A stretch of DNA of 64,000 nt from DASRQK01 sp964401685. Its GTDB lineage: Bacteria > Bacteroidota > Bacteroidia > Sphingobacteriales > Sphingobacteriaceae. Below are positions 1 to 8,551 of this stretch, piece after piece (position 1 is the first letter of the stretch; every line of letters starts with the position of its first letter). The position numbers and the translations under genes are program-made. Below the pieces are notes generated by a model. The model was given only the letters and a program-made list of their open reading frames with translations. It was not told where the DNA came from and did no database searches. Location: assembly GCA_964401685.1 (NCBI GenBank), contig CAYNZH010000001.1, positions 83,018 through 147,017 of the forward strand. The letters are read 5' to 3'.

Positions 1-929
1 CGATTGGTTTTCCGCATATAATCCAGGGTCTGTCCATCGACCGGGAAATAAGTGACTGTACAGCCAAACTCTGGAGACATATTGGCAATAGTTGCCCTAT
101 CGGTGACCGAAAGATGGTCCAGGCCGCTGCCAAAAACCTCAACAAACTTTCCGACTACTCCATAGTCTCTCAACAACTTAGTGATCGTGAGCACCATATC
201 CGTAGCTGTACAGCCAGCGGGAATCGCGCCTGTCAGCCTCAGACCTATGACTTCTGGACAAGTAAAATAAATAGGCTGACCGAGCATCGCAGCCTCCGCC
301 TCAATTCCACCTACACCCCAGGCGATCACCCCGATACCATTGACCATAGGTGTATGTGAATCAGTTCCTACTAAAGTATCCGGGAAAGCCCAGCCATCCC
401 TGGCGGCAACCACACTGGCCAGGTATTCCAGGTTGACCTGGTGACAAATCCCCATGCCCGGAGGCACGACCGTAAAGTTGTCCAGAGCCTGCTGCCCCCA
501 TTTCAAAAGCTCATACCTCTCCGCGTTTCTCTCATATTCCAGTGCGACATTCTGTTCATAGGAATAATTCGTTCCGAAAAAATCCACCTGCACCGAATGG
601 TCGATCACCAGATCCACCGGGATTGCAGGGTTAATTCTGCTGCCATCCTTGCCTTTACGAATCACTTCGGCACGGATAGAAGCCATATCAACTACCCCGG
701 GCACACCCGTAAAATCTTGCATCAGCACGCGCGCCGGCTTGAAAGGAATGTCCTTGTCTGTGCCTTTGGGATCCCAGTTGATCAATGTGTCGAGGTGCTC
801 GTCATTTATGGCAAAACCATCGTGGTTTCGCAACACGTTTTCCAAAAGAATCCTGATGGAGAATGGCAATTTTTCGATGGAGTGGCCCTTGCTTTGAAGC
901 GCCTTGAGGGATGCTGTTTTATGCTTCAT
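1..929 (-). CDS. acnA: aconitate hydratase, N-terminal part (cut by window edge)
   Basis: Aconitase converts citrate to isocitrate in the TCA cycle through a [4Fe-4S] cluster. The minus strand is open from an ATG at 929 to the left edge, with no stop, giving about 309 residues. The start reads MKHKTASLKAL, and family signatures follow: RVLMQDFTGVPGVVD near residue 80, PVDLVIDHSVQVDFFGT, the motif GICHQVNLEYL, and VGTDSHTPMVNGIGVIAWG, which are all typical of the AcnA/IRP1 branch (about 900 residues when complete). The cluster-binding cysteines lie in the part outside the window. The gene is divergent from the cold-shock gene, with about 147 bp between the starts. Overlapping plus-strand open frames here are antisense shadows. 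Confidence 0.95.
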   Translation of the reverse strand, partial: MKHKTASLKALQSKGHSIEKLPFSIRILLENVLRNHDGFAINDEHLDTLINWDPKGTDKDIPFKPARVLMQDFTGVPGVVDMASIRAEVIRKGKDGSRINPAIPVDLVIDHSVQVDFFGTNYSYEQNVALEYERNAERYELLKWGQQALDNFTVVPPGMGICHQVNLEYLASVVAARDGWAFPDTLVGTDSHTPMVNGIGVIAWGVGGIEAEAAMLGQPIYFTCPEVIGLRLTGAIPAGCTATDMVLTITKLLRDYGVVGKFVEVFGSGLDHLSVTDRATIANMSPEFGCTVTYFPVDGQTLDYMRKTN

Positions 930-1038
930 ATCCTAGAGATTATGTAACTGGCAAGGTAGCATTTTTTTTCATGATGTCCAAGCGCAGTAAGTATTGATTT
1001 TTTTTCAATAATTTTGTAGGAATTCAAACATTTATTTT

Positions 1039-1046
1039 TAACTTTG
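1039..1046 (+). promoter_or_regulatory. putative Bacteroidota -7 promoter element for the cold-shock gene
   Basis: TAACTTTG matches the Bacteroidota -7 consensus TAnnTTTG. It lies 30 nt before the ATG at 1077, and a TTTG at 1013-1016 sits 22 nt upstream, close to the usual -33 spacing. The predicted leader is about 25 nt. This is pattern matching only. Confidence 0.5.
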
Positions 1047-1076
1047 GTTTTTATAAATTTTTTAATACAATACAAA

Positions 1077-1268
1077 ATGGCAGAAGGAGTAGTAAAATTC
1101 TTTAATGAAACCAAAGGTTTCGGTTTCATTGTACCTAACTCTGGCGAAGCAGAAATCTTTGTGCACTCGTCCGGTCTTATTGACCAGGTGCGGGAAAACG
1201 ACAATGTTAGTTACGACGTCGAACAAGGCCGTAAAGGCTTAAATGCGGTAAATGTGAAAGTTATCTAA
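1077..1268 (+). CDS. cold-shock domain protein
   Basis: A 63-residue single-domain OB-fold protein that binds single-stranded RNA and DNA and acts as an RNA chaperone in the cytoplasm. The RNP1-like motif KGFGFI and the RNP2-like motif IFVHSSGL are both present. The conserved opening is MAEGVVKFFNETKGFGFI. The open frame extends upstream to 1044, but those residues are not family-like, so the ATG at 1077 is chosen. Length matches CspA-type proteins (63-70 residues). A promoter motif lies just upstream and a strong terminator follows at 1291, so the gene is probably monocistronic. It cannot be assigned to a specific csp paralogue. Confidence 0.95.
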   Translation: MAEGVVKFFNETKGFGFIVPNSGEAEIFVHSSGLIDQVRENDNVSYDVEQGRKGLNAVNVKVI

Positions 1269-1290
1269 GATTAACTATATTTATTGTGTT

Positions 1291-1327
1291 AGCCGTTCCT
1301 ACTCCGGGACGGCTATTTTTTTGCCGT
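1291..1327 (+). terminator. rho-independent terminator after the cold-shock gene
   Basis: A stem formed by AGCCGTTCC and GGACGGCT around a short loop is followed by a run of T. It starts 23 nt after the cold-shock stop codon. Confidence 0.85.
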
Positions 1328-1394
1328 TTTTTTGGTGCTGTAAAACATTTGGCTCGGCATTTACGTTCATAGTAATAGAAATAGCGGAACTTGT

Positions 1395-1754
1395 ATGAAA
1401 AAAGATTTAGAATTGGTCAAGCACCTATTAAGCGATCTGGATGCGCAGCGATCTGGCTCACCATCAACGCGTCCGAACACTATGGACGAGCATTCCAGCG
1501 AGGAAATGTCCACACACATACAATGGATGGCAGATGCCGGCCTTATCAAGACGGTAGGCGCTGACGCAGGCGGCGATGACAAGGATCTCCCGATAAAAAT
1601 CACACCCCTGGGGAAGGAATTCCTGAGTTACTCAAACAATAAGATGGTTTGGAAAACAGTTCTTACTCAAATTGAAGACGAGAAAGTGCCCATGGTTCTC
1701 GAACAGATCAAAGAAGCCCTGAAAGTGGCGACCATGCAGCGGTACAATACTTAA
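1395..1754 (+). CDS. DUF2513-like winged-helix protein
   Basis: A 119-residue soluble protein. The pattern MKKDLELVKHLLSDLD, a middle segment HIQWMADAGLIK, then ITPLGKEFLSYSNNKMVW resembles the DUF2513 family, which looks like a winged-helix fold and is often found singly or near mobile DNA. The function of the family is unknown, and I infer only a possible DNA-binding role. It is a single gene between the cold-shock terminator and a converging lipoprotein gene 27 bp away, and no mobile-element genes accompany it here. The family call comes from remembered sequence features, so it is moderately secure. Confidence 0.7.
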   Translation: MKKDLELVKHLLSDLDAQRSGSPSTRPNTMDEHSSEEMSTHIQWMADAGLIKTVGADAGGDDKDLPIKITPLGKEFLSYSNNKMVWKTVLTQIEDEKVPMVLEQIKEALKVATMQRYNT

Positions 1755-1781
1755 ATTAAGGGACTAGGCCTCGAACCCGCT

Positions 1782-2243
1782 TCAATTGCTTTGCAAATCA
1801 TTTTTGATGATCGTGATGTCGTCCTTCGGAAAAACAGTACCGTTTACCCGGACATCATCCACCCAGATATTGCCTCCTTGCCTTATTAGGCTTGCTGTGA
1901 GTGTATCGGTAACTCGGTCTTTATACTCAAGCACATAGGTGAATTTCCCCCGGGTAGCATTATCAGGTTCCAAATTAACAAGTAAATAATATCGAGAGTC
2001 CATTTCGTACTTATTAATATTAACCCCATTAAGTTGCTTGGTTTTGGTATCATCCATTATACTATAGACCTCCAAAAATGGAAAACGTATTGCCCCGTCG
2101 GAACTAGGGTTAAGCAAGTCGGTGCCATCTTCCGAAACAATATGAATAGTCAATAAGGTATCGATATAATCTCCCCCTTTATCTTTTTGACAGGAAAACA
2201 GTTGAAAAATTAAGACAAAAATGAGTAAGTATTTAATTTTCAT
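1782..2243 (-). CDS. small secreted lipoprotein of unknown function
   Basis: A 153-residue protein with a classical lipoprotein signal peptide (MKIKYLLIFVLIFQLFSC); the cysteine at the end of LFSC would be acylated. The mature part is rich in Asp, Thr and Ile, has predicted beta-strand character, and ends without a barrel-type aromatic C-terminus. The open frame extends eight codons upstream to 2267, but the signal peptide starts at the ATG at 2243. I do not recognise the mature domain. Bacteroidota lipoproteins of this size are often exported to the outer membrane. It faces a tRNA gene upstream and converges with the DUF2513-like gene. Confidence 0.75.
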   Translation of the reverse strand: MKIKYLLIFVLIFQLFSCQKDKGGDYIDTLLTIHIVSEDGTDLLNPSSDGAIRFPFLEVYSIMDDTKTKQLNGVNINKYEMDSRYYLLVNLEPDNATRGKFTYVLEYKDRVTDTLTASLIRQGGNIWVDDVRVNGTVFPKDDITIIKNDLQSN

Positions 2244-2346
2244 AACTATGCGGAGCAATTGTAACAAACAATAATACGCATTTTTTATGAAATAAAGCGC
2301 ACATTATCGTGGATAGTTGCAGTTGGCTCTGAGCTTGGCGGGCTAA

Positions 2347-2390
2347 TAATAAAAAAAGCCTTACATTTCTGTAAGGCTTTGATTTTTTTT
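2347..2390 (-). terminator. terminator downstream of tRNA-Asn
   Basis: A perfect 10-bp stem (2355-2364 paired with 2371-2380, AAAGCCTTAC / GTAAGGCTTT) with a 6-nt loop. A T-run follows on both strands, so it could work in either direction. It begins just after the 3' end of the tRNA. Confidence 0.85.
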
Positions 2391-2392
2391 GG

Positions 2393-2466
2393 CTCCTGAA
2401 GCTGGGCTCGAACCAGCGACCCTCTGATTAACAGTCAGATGCTCTAACCAACTGAGCTATTCAGGA
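2393..2466 (-). tRNA. tRNA-Asn (anticodon GTT)
   Basis: The minus strand folds as a 74-nt cloverleaf. The acceptor arms TCCTGAA and TTCAGGA pair, the D-arm contains AGCTCAGTTGGTTAGAGC, the anticodon stem-loop is CTGACTGTTAATCAG with anticodon GTT, and the T-arm contains GGTTCGAGCC. The discriminator base is G, and CCA appears to be encoded at 2390-2392. No other tRNA was seen in the window. Confidence 0.97.
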
Positions 2467-2580
2467 ATCTTCCGCTTCCAATAACCTGCGAAAGGTATAT
2501 TGGATTTGGGACTGCAATATTCGGTATTTTTTTTCAATTCAACAAATATTTTTGAAGAATTTTACCGGCGGAAACTTTTC

Positions 2581-3960
2581 TCAGATGAGAATTCCGGTAA
2601 GTATGACCATTGCAATGCTGAAGTAAATGATTAACCCGGTGACATCCACCAGAGTAGAAACGAAGGGCGTAGACGAGGTGGCGGGATCAAATCCGAATCG
2701 CCTCAAAATAAAGGGTAGCATCGACCCCATCAGTGATCCCCACAGCACCACTCCGGTCAGTGATAAACTTACCACGAGACCTATGAGGTACCAATGCTCG
2801 CCATACGTCCCTGAAAAACTTTCCCAGGCATAGATACGGACAAAACCGAGGGTCCCGAGAATCACGCCGAGCAACAGACCGGACAAAATTTCCCTTTTCA
2901 TGACACGCCACCAGTCCGACAGGGTTACTTCGCCTAAGGCCATCGCTTGGATGATCAGCGTCGAGGCCTGCGACCCGCTATTTCCTCCGCTGGAGAGAAT
3001 CAGCGGTACCAGGAGCAGCAGCAACACAGTGCCAGCCAATTGAGCCTCATAGTGTTCCATCACCGTCGTGGTCAAAAGTTGACCGAAAAACAACACGATG
3101 AGCCATCCTGCGCGCTTTTTCACCAGATGAAATACAGAAACATTCAGATAGGGCTCCTCCAGCGCCTCCGTACCCCCGATTCTTTGCATATCCTCGGTGT
3201 ATTCCTCGTTTGCGACCCAGAGAATGTCATCGACCGTCACAATTCCAAGCATAATATTGTATTCGTCCACCACCGGAAGTGCAACTCGATTGTTCATTCG
3301 AAACACGCTGATCGCATCCTCCTGGGGATCGTTGGCTCTGAGAGCAATCAGCCTGCTATCCATCAAATCTCTCACCCGGGTTTCTGGTGAGGCCAGCAAA
3401 ATGTCCCTGATTCGTATATCGTCCAATAATTCTCCGCTTTTGTCGATCACGTACAACACATCGATGGTTTCTGACGCTTTTCCATACTTGCGAATATGCT
3501 CCAGAACGCGCTCCATATTCCAGTGCTGTTTGACCGTGATATAATCCGGAGTCATGAGGCGGCCAACACTATCTTCCGGATAACCCAACAATGCCAAGGC
3601 TTCTTTACGATCCGAAGGCGATAGTAAAATGATCATCTGTTTGACCACATCGCCCTTCAGCTCGGAGAGTATAGCCGTCCGGTCATCGGGCGGAAGTTCG
3701 TTTATGATCTCGGAGATTTTATTTCCGGACAATTTTTTCAGGATTCTCTCTTGAGTCGGGAAATCGAGGATCCTAAAGACGTTCACCGCCCGGTTGGTAC
3801 TCAATGTCTCGATAAAAGTGGGTCCATGATCTGGCAGCTCGTCGATCAGCATTTCTACATCCGAAATGTTGAGCTCATCCAAATATGCTTTCAATGCTTC
3901 TGGTCTGGCTTCGACCAGCAAGTTTTCCACCTGCTCAACCAACATGTCGATTTCTTCCAT
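2581..3960 (-). CDS. mgtE: magnesium transporter MgtE
   Basis: A 459-residue inner-membrane Mg2+ channel/transporter (family length about 450). The N-terminal MgtE_N superhelical domain has the motifs DELPDHG and NELPPDDR. A tandem CBS pair follows around residues 135-255 (DSVGRLMTPDYITV, then VALPVVDEYNIMLGIVTVDDIL), and then five transmembrane helices with the conserved LSSGGNSGSQASTL, which lines the Mg2+ pore, and PFVSTLVDVTG. In known homologues the cytoplasmic N and CBS domains gate the channel by sensing Mg2+. The gene stands alone, divergent from the large outer-membrane protein gene. The 129-bp upstream region is too short for a typical M-box riboswitch and none was seen. Confidence 0.95.
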   Translation of the reverse strand: MEEIDMLVEQVENLLVEARPEALKAYLDELNISDVEMLIDELPDHGPTFIETLSTNRAVNVFRILDFPTQERILKKLSGNKISEIINELPPDDRTAILSELKGDVVKQMIILLSPSDRKEALALLGYPEDSVGRLMTPDYITVKQHWNMERVLEHIRKYGKASETIDVLYVIDKSGELLDDIRIRDILLASPETRVRDLMDSRLIALRANDPQEDAISVFRMNNRVALPVVDEYNIMLGIVTVDDILWVANEEYTEDMQRIGGTEALEEPYLNVSVFHLVKKRAGWLIVLFFGQLLTTTVMEHYEAQLAGTVLLLLLVPLILSSGGNSGSQASTLIIQAMALGEVTLSDWWRVMKREILSGLLLGVILGTLGFVRIYAWESFSGTYGEHWYLIGLVVSLSLTGVVLWGSLMGSMLPFILRRFGFDPATSSTPFVSTLVDVTGLIIYFSIAMVILTGILI

Positions 3961-4077
3961 TGACCCCCCTTTCTTTTATTTAAAAAATTGTCCTACATTG
4001 CTAATCCTGATTTGTGCGCGCTTTCGCAGCTGAGAATTTGCTGCAAAAGTCGTCTTTTTTTTGTGCAATTTATCATT

Positions 4078-4085
4078 TAATTTTG
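4078..4085 (+). promoter_or_regulatory. -7 element four nucleotides before an ATG (leaderless-type promoter)
   Basis: TAATTTTG is an exact TAnnTTTG match that ends 4 nt before the ATG at 4090, so transcription would be expected to begin at or next to the start codon. Confidence 0.55.
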
Positions 4086-4089
4086 ATTA

Positions 4090-6942
4090 ATGCGATTTGA
4101 ACGCTATTGGAAACTATTGATTTGGCTCGTGCTGCTGACTTTTGTCTCGGTATGCGCACGTGCCCAAGTGCTGGATTTTGAACAAAATCCCCCTCACTTG
4201 TCTTGGCGCCAAATCCACACGCCACATTTCCAGGTAATTTTTCCCCAGGAGCTCGAATCCGAAGCGCAAAAACTGAGCACTGCCATGGAAAACATGATTC
4301 ACCGGGTTGCGCGCTCTCTAGGCAAAACTCCCCGGAAAATTTCCATCATTTTGCAAAATCAGACCGTGGTTTCCAACGGCTTTGTGCAGCTTGCTCCGCG
4401 AAAGTCTGAGTTTTTTACGGTGCCGCCACCGACCGGAGAAATAGATGAATGGCTACATCATCTGGCGGTCCACGAACTTAGGCATGTGGTGCAATTCGAC
4501 AAATTGGTAGGCGGATTCCGCGCTCCGTTTTGGGAACAATTGGGTCTTGCCTTGTTTGGCCTGCAGCTACCGTCCTGGTTTTTTGAGGGGGATGCGGTGC
4601 TCACCGAAACCTTGCTTACCGATGGGGGCAGGGGCCGACAGCCGTCCTGGGACATGAAGCTCAGAACCAATCTTTTGAATGGAAAATCTTATTCCTATGA
4701 GAAGAACTACCTGGGGTCGATGAAAGATGTCACCCCGGGATATTACGAGCTCGGCTATTTCATGGTCAGCAAAATGCGCAAGGAGCATTCGCCACATTTC
4801 TTGGATACGCTGTTAGGGGAAATGGCTAGAAACCCATTTCGCTTTTATCTATTAAACAGGAATTTAAAGAAAATAACCGGACTAAACACGCGTCAATGGC
4901 ATGAAGTCACAACGGCGGAACTCAAGCAGGAATGGTCGCGGAGGGAGGCGCAACGGAGCCCGATTGCGTACGATGTATACCCCCGAGAAAGTGGTCCAAC
5001 TCCCTCAGACTGGCTGTTTCCCCAAAAAATGGAAGAAACCGGAAAAATAGTTGCGCTCCATCAAAGCTTTGCCACGGCACCGGAAATCGTCCTTCTCGAC
5101 AGCGTTGGCAACAAAATAGAAACCCTGGTCGAAATTGGATGGCAGGCTTCGCCTCATTTTAGTTATGCCCAGGGCATTGTCGTTTGGGAAGAAATGCGCC
5201 GCAATCCACGCTACAGCAAGCAGGTGTTCCATGTGATCAATCGCTACGACATTGAAAACCGCACTTATAAACAACTTACCCGGAAGACCCGCTTGTTCTC
5301 GCCAACGCTGAGTCCTGACGGCAAGCAGATTGCGGTGATGGAGATCGGGCTGGATAACCAGCAGGCGCTTTTGGTGCTAGACGCCGAAAGTGGCCTGGAG
5401 CTCCTCAGACTCGAAGTCCCATCGGACTACCGGTTGCAGTCGCCGGCCTACCATCACCGGGAGAAAAAGCTAGTCGGGGTTGGCGTTTCCGGCCAGGGCA
5501 ATACCCTCATCGAAATAAACTTGGAGACAGGCGCGTTTTTGCCCCTCCTCGCATGGCAACGCCAGCAGCTCGACCGCCCCGTCTACTGGGGTGACAGCGT
5601 TGCATTCAAAGCGCACTACGACGGCGTTGACAACTTGTACCTGTGGGAATCCCATACAGGGAAAATACGCAGGCTCACGAACGCCCGCTTCGGCGCCTTC
5701 CATCCAGACATAGACCCGGCCACCGGCGAGCTCCTTTTCAACAATTATCAGCTGGGTGGTCACAGAATTAGTAGACTTGCTTTGGACGACCTGGATCCCG
5801 CGTACCCGCCAACGTGGGGACAGCGCCTGGACTACTTCCAGCCACTGCTACAAGAGCAACAGTCCGGGCAAACCCTTCCAGACTCTACCACATGGCCCTC
5901 GACGCGCTTCCGCGACGGGCTCAACCTATTCAACTTCCACAGCCTGTCAGTCACTTCCGGCGACTTCTCGAGCATTTCCAGTTTTCATCCGGGGATTTAT
6001 TGGTTATCGGACAATCTGCTCAATACGACGCAAACCCGAGTGGGGGTAAGCTTCGACCCCGACCTAAACCGCCTTGCCTATCATGCGAGCATCGCCTACC
6101 AGCGGTATTTCCCAAAACTGGAGTTTGGATTCAGAAATCGGGGAGCCATGTCCAGTTTTTCAAACGAAGATGCGCAGCGAGGTGGTGCGGCAACCCAGGT
6201 AAGGTGGAGGGAAAACCGTATTCAAATAGGTGTACAGGTGCCTTTGGTCTATTATTACAGGAATTATGTCTATGACATGGGAGCAGGATTATACACCTCC
6301 TATACCCAACGTTACGGGATGGATCAGCCGGCGGTTTCGGAAAGTTTTGTCAAGTCCATTCGCTTTCCACTATCGTATCAGATGTACTTTAGCCGCAACG
6401 TCAGGCGAAGCGCACTGGATCTTTCTCCCCGTTGGGGGCAAAACCTATCGCTGATCTTCCGCCATCTTCCCTTAACGGACAGGATGCAGGGGACTCATTA
6501 CGCTCTCCGAAGCACTTTCTACTTTCCAGGATTTGCGCGTAATCACGGATTTGTCTTGAGGTTCAATGCGCAAAACGGGTCGGGTACCTACGTCCGGGCC
6601 AGCGAAATCCCCATGGTTTCAGGTTTTGACAGGCTCAAGCCGGGGCGGGTACAAAACACACTTCTAAGCAGCTATCACCTGCCTATTGCCTACCCCGACT
6701 GGGCCCTCGGCGGTCTGCTCTTTATGAAGAGAATAAAGGGCGGTGTCTTCGCGGATTTCGAAAATGTTGGACATAAAAACCCCCTGACCCCCAAAACACT
6801 AGGCATGGAATTGAGGGCTGACATGAACTTTTTCCGGTACGTTCTACCGGTTTTTGATGTCGGGGCCAAACTAGTGTTTACAAACCATTCCGCCACGGAC
6901 AGAAAGGCCTTCGTCACTTACAGTCTGAGCTATTCCTACTGA
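4090..6942 (+). CDS. predicted outer-membrane metalloprotease with TolB-like propeller and beta-barrel
   Basis: A 950-residue exported protein. A signal peptide covers about residues 1-25 (cleavage after CARAQ is plausible). Residues 27-300 resemble a gluzincin (peptidase MA-like) domain, with HELRH at 128-132 as the HExxH zinc motif and E166 in PSWFFEGDAVLTE as the likely third ligand. Residues of about 310-600 carry repeated TolB/PD40-like propeller blades (for example LFSPTLSPDGKQIAVMEIG). The last 300 residues look like an outer-membrane barrel with alternating aromatic strands and a terminal Tyr (SLSYSY). The combination suggests a protease displayed at the outer membrane. The substrate is unknown and activity is not proven. 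Genes on both sides are unrelated. Confidence 0.7.
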   Translation: MRFERYWKLLIWLVLLTFVSVCARAQVLDFEQNPPHLSWRQIHTPHFQVIFPQELESEAQKLSTAMENMIHRVARSLGKTPRKISIILQNQTVVSNGFVQLAPRKSEFFTVPPPTGEIDEWLHHLAVHELRHVVQFDKLVGGFRAPFWEQLGLALFGLQLPSWFFEGDAVLTETLLTDGGRGRQPSWDMKLRTNLLNGKSYSYEKNYLGSMKDVTPGYYELGYFMVSKMRKEHSPHFLDTLLGEMARNPFRFYLLNRNLKKITGLNTRQWHEVTTAELKQEWSRREAQRSPIAYDVYPRESGPTPSDWLFPQKMEETGKIVALHQSFATAPEIVLLDSVGNKIETLVEIGWQASPHFSYAQGIVVWEEMRRNPRYSKQVFHVINRYDIENRTYKQLTRKTRLFSPTLSPDGKQIAVMEIGLDNQQALLVLDAESGLELLRLEVPSDYRLQSPAYHHREKKLVGVGVSGQGNTLIEINLETGAFLPLLAWQRQQLDRPVYWGDSVAFKAHYDGVDNLYLWESHTGKIRRLTNARFGAFHPDIDPATGELLFNNYQLGGHRISRLALDDLDPAYPPTWGQRLDYFQPLLQEQQSGQTLPDSTTWPSTRFRDGLNLFNFHSLSVTSGDFSSISSFHPGIYWLSDNLLNTTQTRVGVSFDPDLNRLAYHASIAYQRYFPKLEFGFRNRGAMSSFSNEDAQRGGAATQVRWRENRIQIGVQVPLVYYYRNYVYDMGAGLYTSYTQRYGMDQPAVSESFVKSIRFPLSYQMYFSRNVRRSALDLSPRWGQNLSLIFRHLPLTDRMQGTHYALRSTFYFPGFARNHGFVLRFNAQNGSGTYVRASEIPMVSGFDRLKPGRVQNTLLSSYHLPIAYPDWALGGLLFMKRIKGGVFADFENVGHKNPLTPKTLGMELRADMNFFRYVLPVFDVGAKLVFTNHSATDRKAFVTYSLSYSY

Positions 6943-6962
6943 ATTATTCCTACGGATCTATT

Positions 6963-7463
6963 TTAACGAATTGCTTCCAAAGCTTTTTCGTAATCCGGCT
7001 CGTCGGTGATCTCACTGACTTGTTGTGTGTACGCGACCTTTCCTTCGGGATCGATAACCACTACTGCGCGGCTCAACAGTCCTTCGAGCGGCCCACCGCC
7101 GATTTTCACCTGGTAGGCATCTGAAAAATTGGAATCCTTGAACTCCGACAGGGCCACGACCTTATCTATCCCTTCATTGGCACAAAACCTGCCCTGAGCA
7201 AAAGGGAGATCCTTGGAAATACTCAGGATTACCGTATTGTCCAATTCCGAAGCCTTCTCATTGAATTTCCGGACAGACGTTGCGCAAACTCCGGTGTCAA
7301 GGCTCGGGAAAATATTAAGCACCACGTTCTTTCCCTTAAAATCTGCCAGGGATTTTTGACTCAGGTCAGTCCCTGTCAATTTGAAATCAGGTGCCTGAGC
7401 GCCCACCGGGGGAAGCTCTCCGCTTGTGGAAGTCGGGCTTCCTTTAAATGTTATATTTGCCAT
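6963..7463 (-). CDS. tpx: thiol peroxidase (peroxiredoxin, Tpx type)
   Basis: A 166-residue atypical 2-Cys peroxiredoxin that reduces H2O2 and alkyl hydroperoxides using thioredoxin. The peroxidatic Cys60 sits in the Tpx signature SLDTGVCATSVRKFNE and the resolving Cys94 in GRFCANEG. Length and the N-terminal ITFKGSP match E. coli Tpx (168 residues). There is no signal peptide, so it acts in the cytoplasm. It converges with the outer-membrane protein gene (20 bp between stops) and lies 45 bp upstream of nothing related: the next gene on this strand is the ABC ATPase, which precedes it. Confidence 0.95.
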   Translation of the reverse strand: MANITFKGSPTSTSGELPPVGAQAPDFKLTGTDLSQKSLADFKGKNVVLNIFPSLDTGVCATSVRKFNEKASELDNTVILSISKDLPFAQGRFCANEGIDKVVALSEFKDSNFSDAYQVKIGGGPLEGLLSRAVVVIDPEGKVAYTQQVSEITDEPDYEKALEAIR

Positions 7464-7508
7464 AGTTTTTCTGTTTAAATAATACTAAAATTCACAATTC
7501 AAAACTCG

Positions 7509-8180
7509 TCACAGTGCCGATTCAGGGATGTAGCCATGCACATAAAGATCTTCCAATCCGTTTATTCGATAATTACTTCCATTGTGTATCAAGAGCGTAT
7601 GATCACTGATTTCGAGCACGCGCGTATAATAGTGATCCGTTATCACGAAGCCTTTCCCTGCTTTCAGCTTTCGGATGTGCGTGTGCAGCTCATCGATATA
7701 GGCTGGGGCTAAATTAGAGAACGGCTCATCCAGCAGAACATAGCGGGCATCGCTGTAAATGATCATTAACGCCTCAATCATGCGCCGAATCCCACCAGAC
7801 AAGGTGCCCAGGCGATGGCGGAGATGTTCCCGAATCAGCGGAATCTCCATCAAGGCGTCGCGATATTTACTGACCGGCATAAAACTCAGGACCGCTTGCA
7901 GCTTCAGGTCGCCAGGAATAAGGTATTCCTGGGGTAAATATGCGATTTCCCTGGTCAAATAACCTTTTTTGTAAATTGACCCATCCAGCGTGCAATGCTT
8001 ATAGAGGCCTTGGTATTGGCCAAAAATCACCTTCAAGAGAGTAGATTTTCCGGCACCGTTGCGGCCGAGTAGACCCAAAACCTCTCCTGGCTTGCATCGC
8101 AAATACACCCCGCTAAGCACCATTTTGGCACCGAACCGGCAGGATAAACTGTCTACATATAACTCATCGTCATCAGACAT
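7509..8180 (-). CDS. ABC transporter ATP-binding protein
   Basis: A 223-residue single ABC ATPase domain. Walker A is GRNGAGKS (39-46), the Q-loop region reads YLPQEY, the signature is LSGGIRRM (the usual Gln or Glu and Arg after LSGG are changed), Walker B is YVLLDEPF, and the switch His is in ITDHYY. Its start lies inside the end of the preceding membrane-protein gene (28-bp overlap), so the two are probably translated together and work as a pair. The Walker B context slightly resembles LptB, but nothing else supports an Lpt role. The substrate is unknown. Confidence 0.85.
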   Translation of the reverse strand: MSDDDELYVDSLSCRFGAKMVLSGVYLRCKPGEVLGLLGRNGAGKSTLLKVIFGQYQGLYKHCTLDGSIYKKGYLTREIAYLPQEYLIPGDLKLQAVLSFMPVSKYRDALMEIPLIREHLRHRLGTLSGGIRRMIEALMIIYSDARYVLLDEPFSNLAPAYIDELHTHIRKLKAGKGFVITDHYYTRVLEISDHTLLIHNGSNYRINGLEDLYVHGYIPESAL

Positions 8181-8479
8181 AGGGTCACAATTACTGAGAA
8201 ATAAATAAAATCAAGCGCAAAGGTATAGCCGAGCAGGTGTCGGTAACCATAACCTGCATTTTTAAATAAAGACTCGCGGCCTTTAGCATAGAACCACCGC
8301 TCAATGACGATGGAAAGCATCCACCCAAGCAACTTTCCGCCCAGCATGACTACAAAAATGCCGGTGCTAAGCGTTTCCAGCCTAAACAGACTCGACACCA
8401 GCAATCCGGTTACAATCAGATTGAAAGCAATCAAGAACCTGAAAAAAAGCCAATATATGCGGTGAATCCTCAAAATCAT
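8153..8479 (-). CDS. small three-helix membrane protein paired with the ABC ATPase
   Basis: About 108 residues with three predicted transmembrane helices (near residues 5-28, 38-60 and 84-106). The open frame starts at a TTG at 8494, but the first ATG (8479, MILRIHRIYW) is the more plausible start. The 3' end overlaps the ABC ATPase gene by 28 bp in another frame, which points to translational coupling. It is far smaller than a normal ABC permease; it may form an oligomeric permease or act as an accessory subunit. I do not recognise the family. It is divergent from the M3 peptidase gene. Confidence 0.7.
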   Translation of the reverse strand: MILRIHRIYWLFFRFLIAFNLIVTGLLVSSLFRLETLSTGIFVVMLGGKLLGWMLSIVIERWFYAKGRESLFKNAGYGYRHLLGYTFALDFIYFSVIVTLCLMTMSYM

Positions 8480-8520
8480 AATTATACCCTGCAATATACG
8501 GTTATTTTACGAGCATTTCA

Positions 8521-8528
8521 TACCTTTG
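8521..8528 (+). promoter_or_regulatory. putative -7 promoter element for the M3 peptidase gene
   Basis: TACCTTTG matches TAnnTTTG and lies 23 nt upstream of the ATG at 8552. It falls inside the longest possible open frame (from 8462), which supports the downstream start. Confidence 0.5.
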
Positions 8529-8551
8529 GGCAAACTAAGCTTTTTTACAAG

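Noticed and set aside
114..947. Several plus-strand open frames of 80-170 residues at the left edge
   Set aside because: They lie antisense to a continuous minus-strand aconitase frame that reaches the window edge and has clear family motifs.
2947..3544. Open frames of 115-147 residues antisense to mgtE
   Set aside because: Codon pattern and conserved motifs assign the strand to mgtE; these are shadows.
3961..4089. Possible M-box riboswitch in front of mgtE
   Set aside because: The region is too short and no M-box-like helices could be drawn; it also carries the promoter of the divergent gene.
8462..8551. Upstream extension of the M3 peptidase frame
   Set aside because: The extension contains a promoter-like TACCTTTG and precedes a clear lipoprotein signal peptide starting at 8552.
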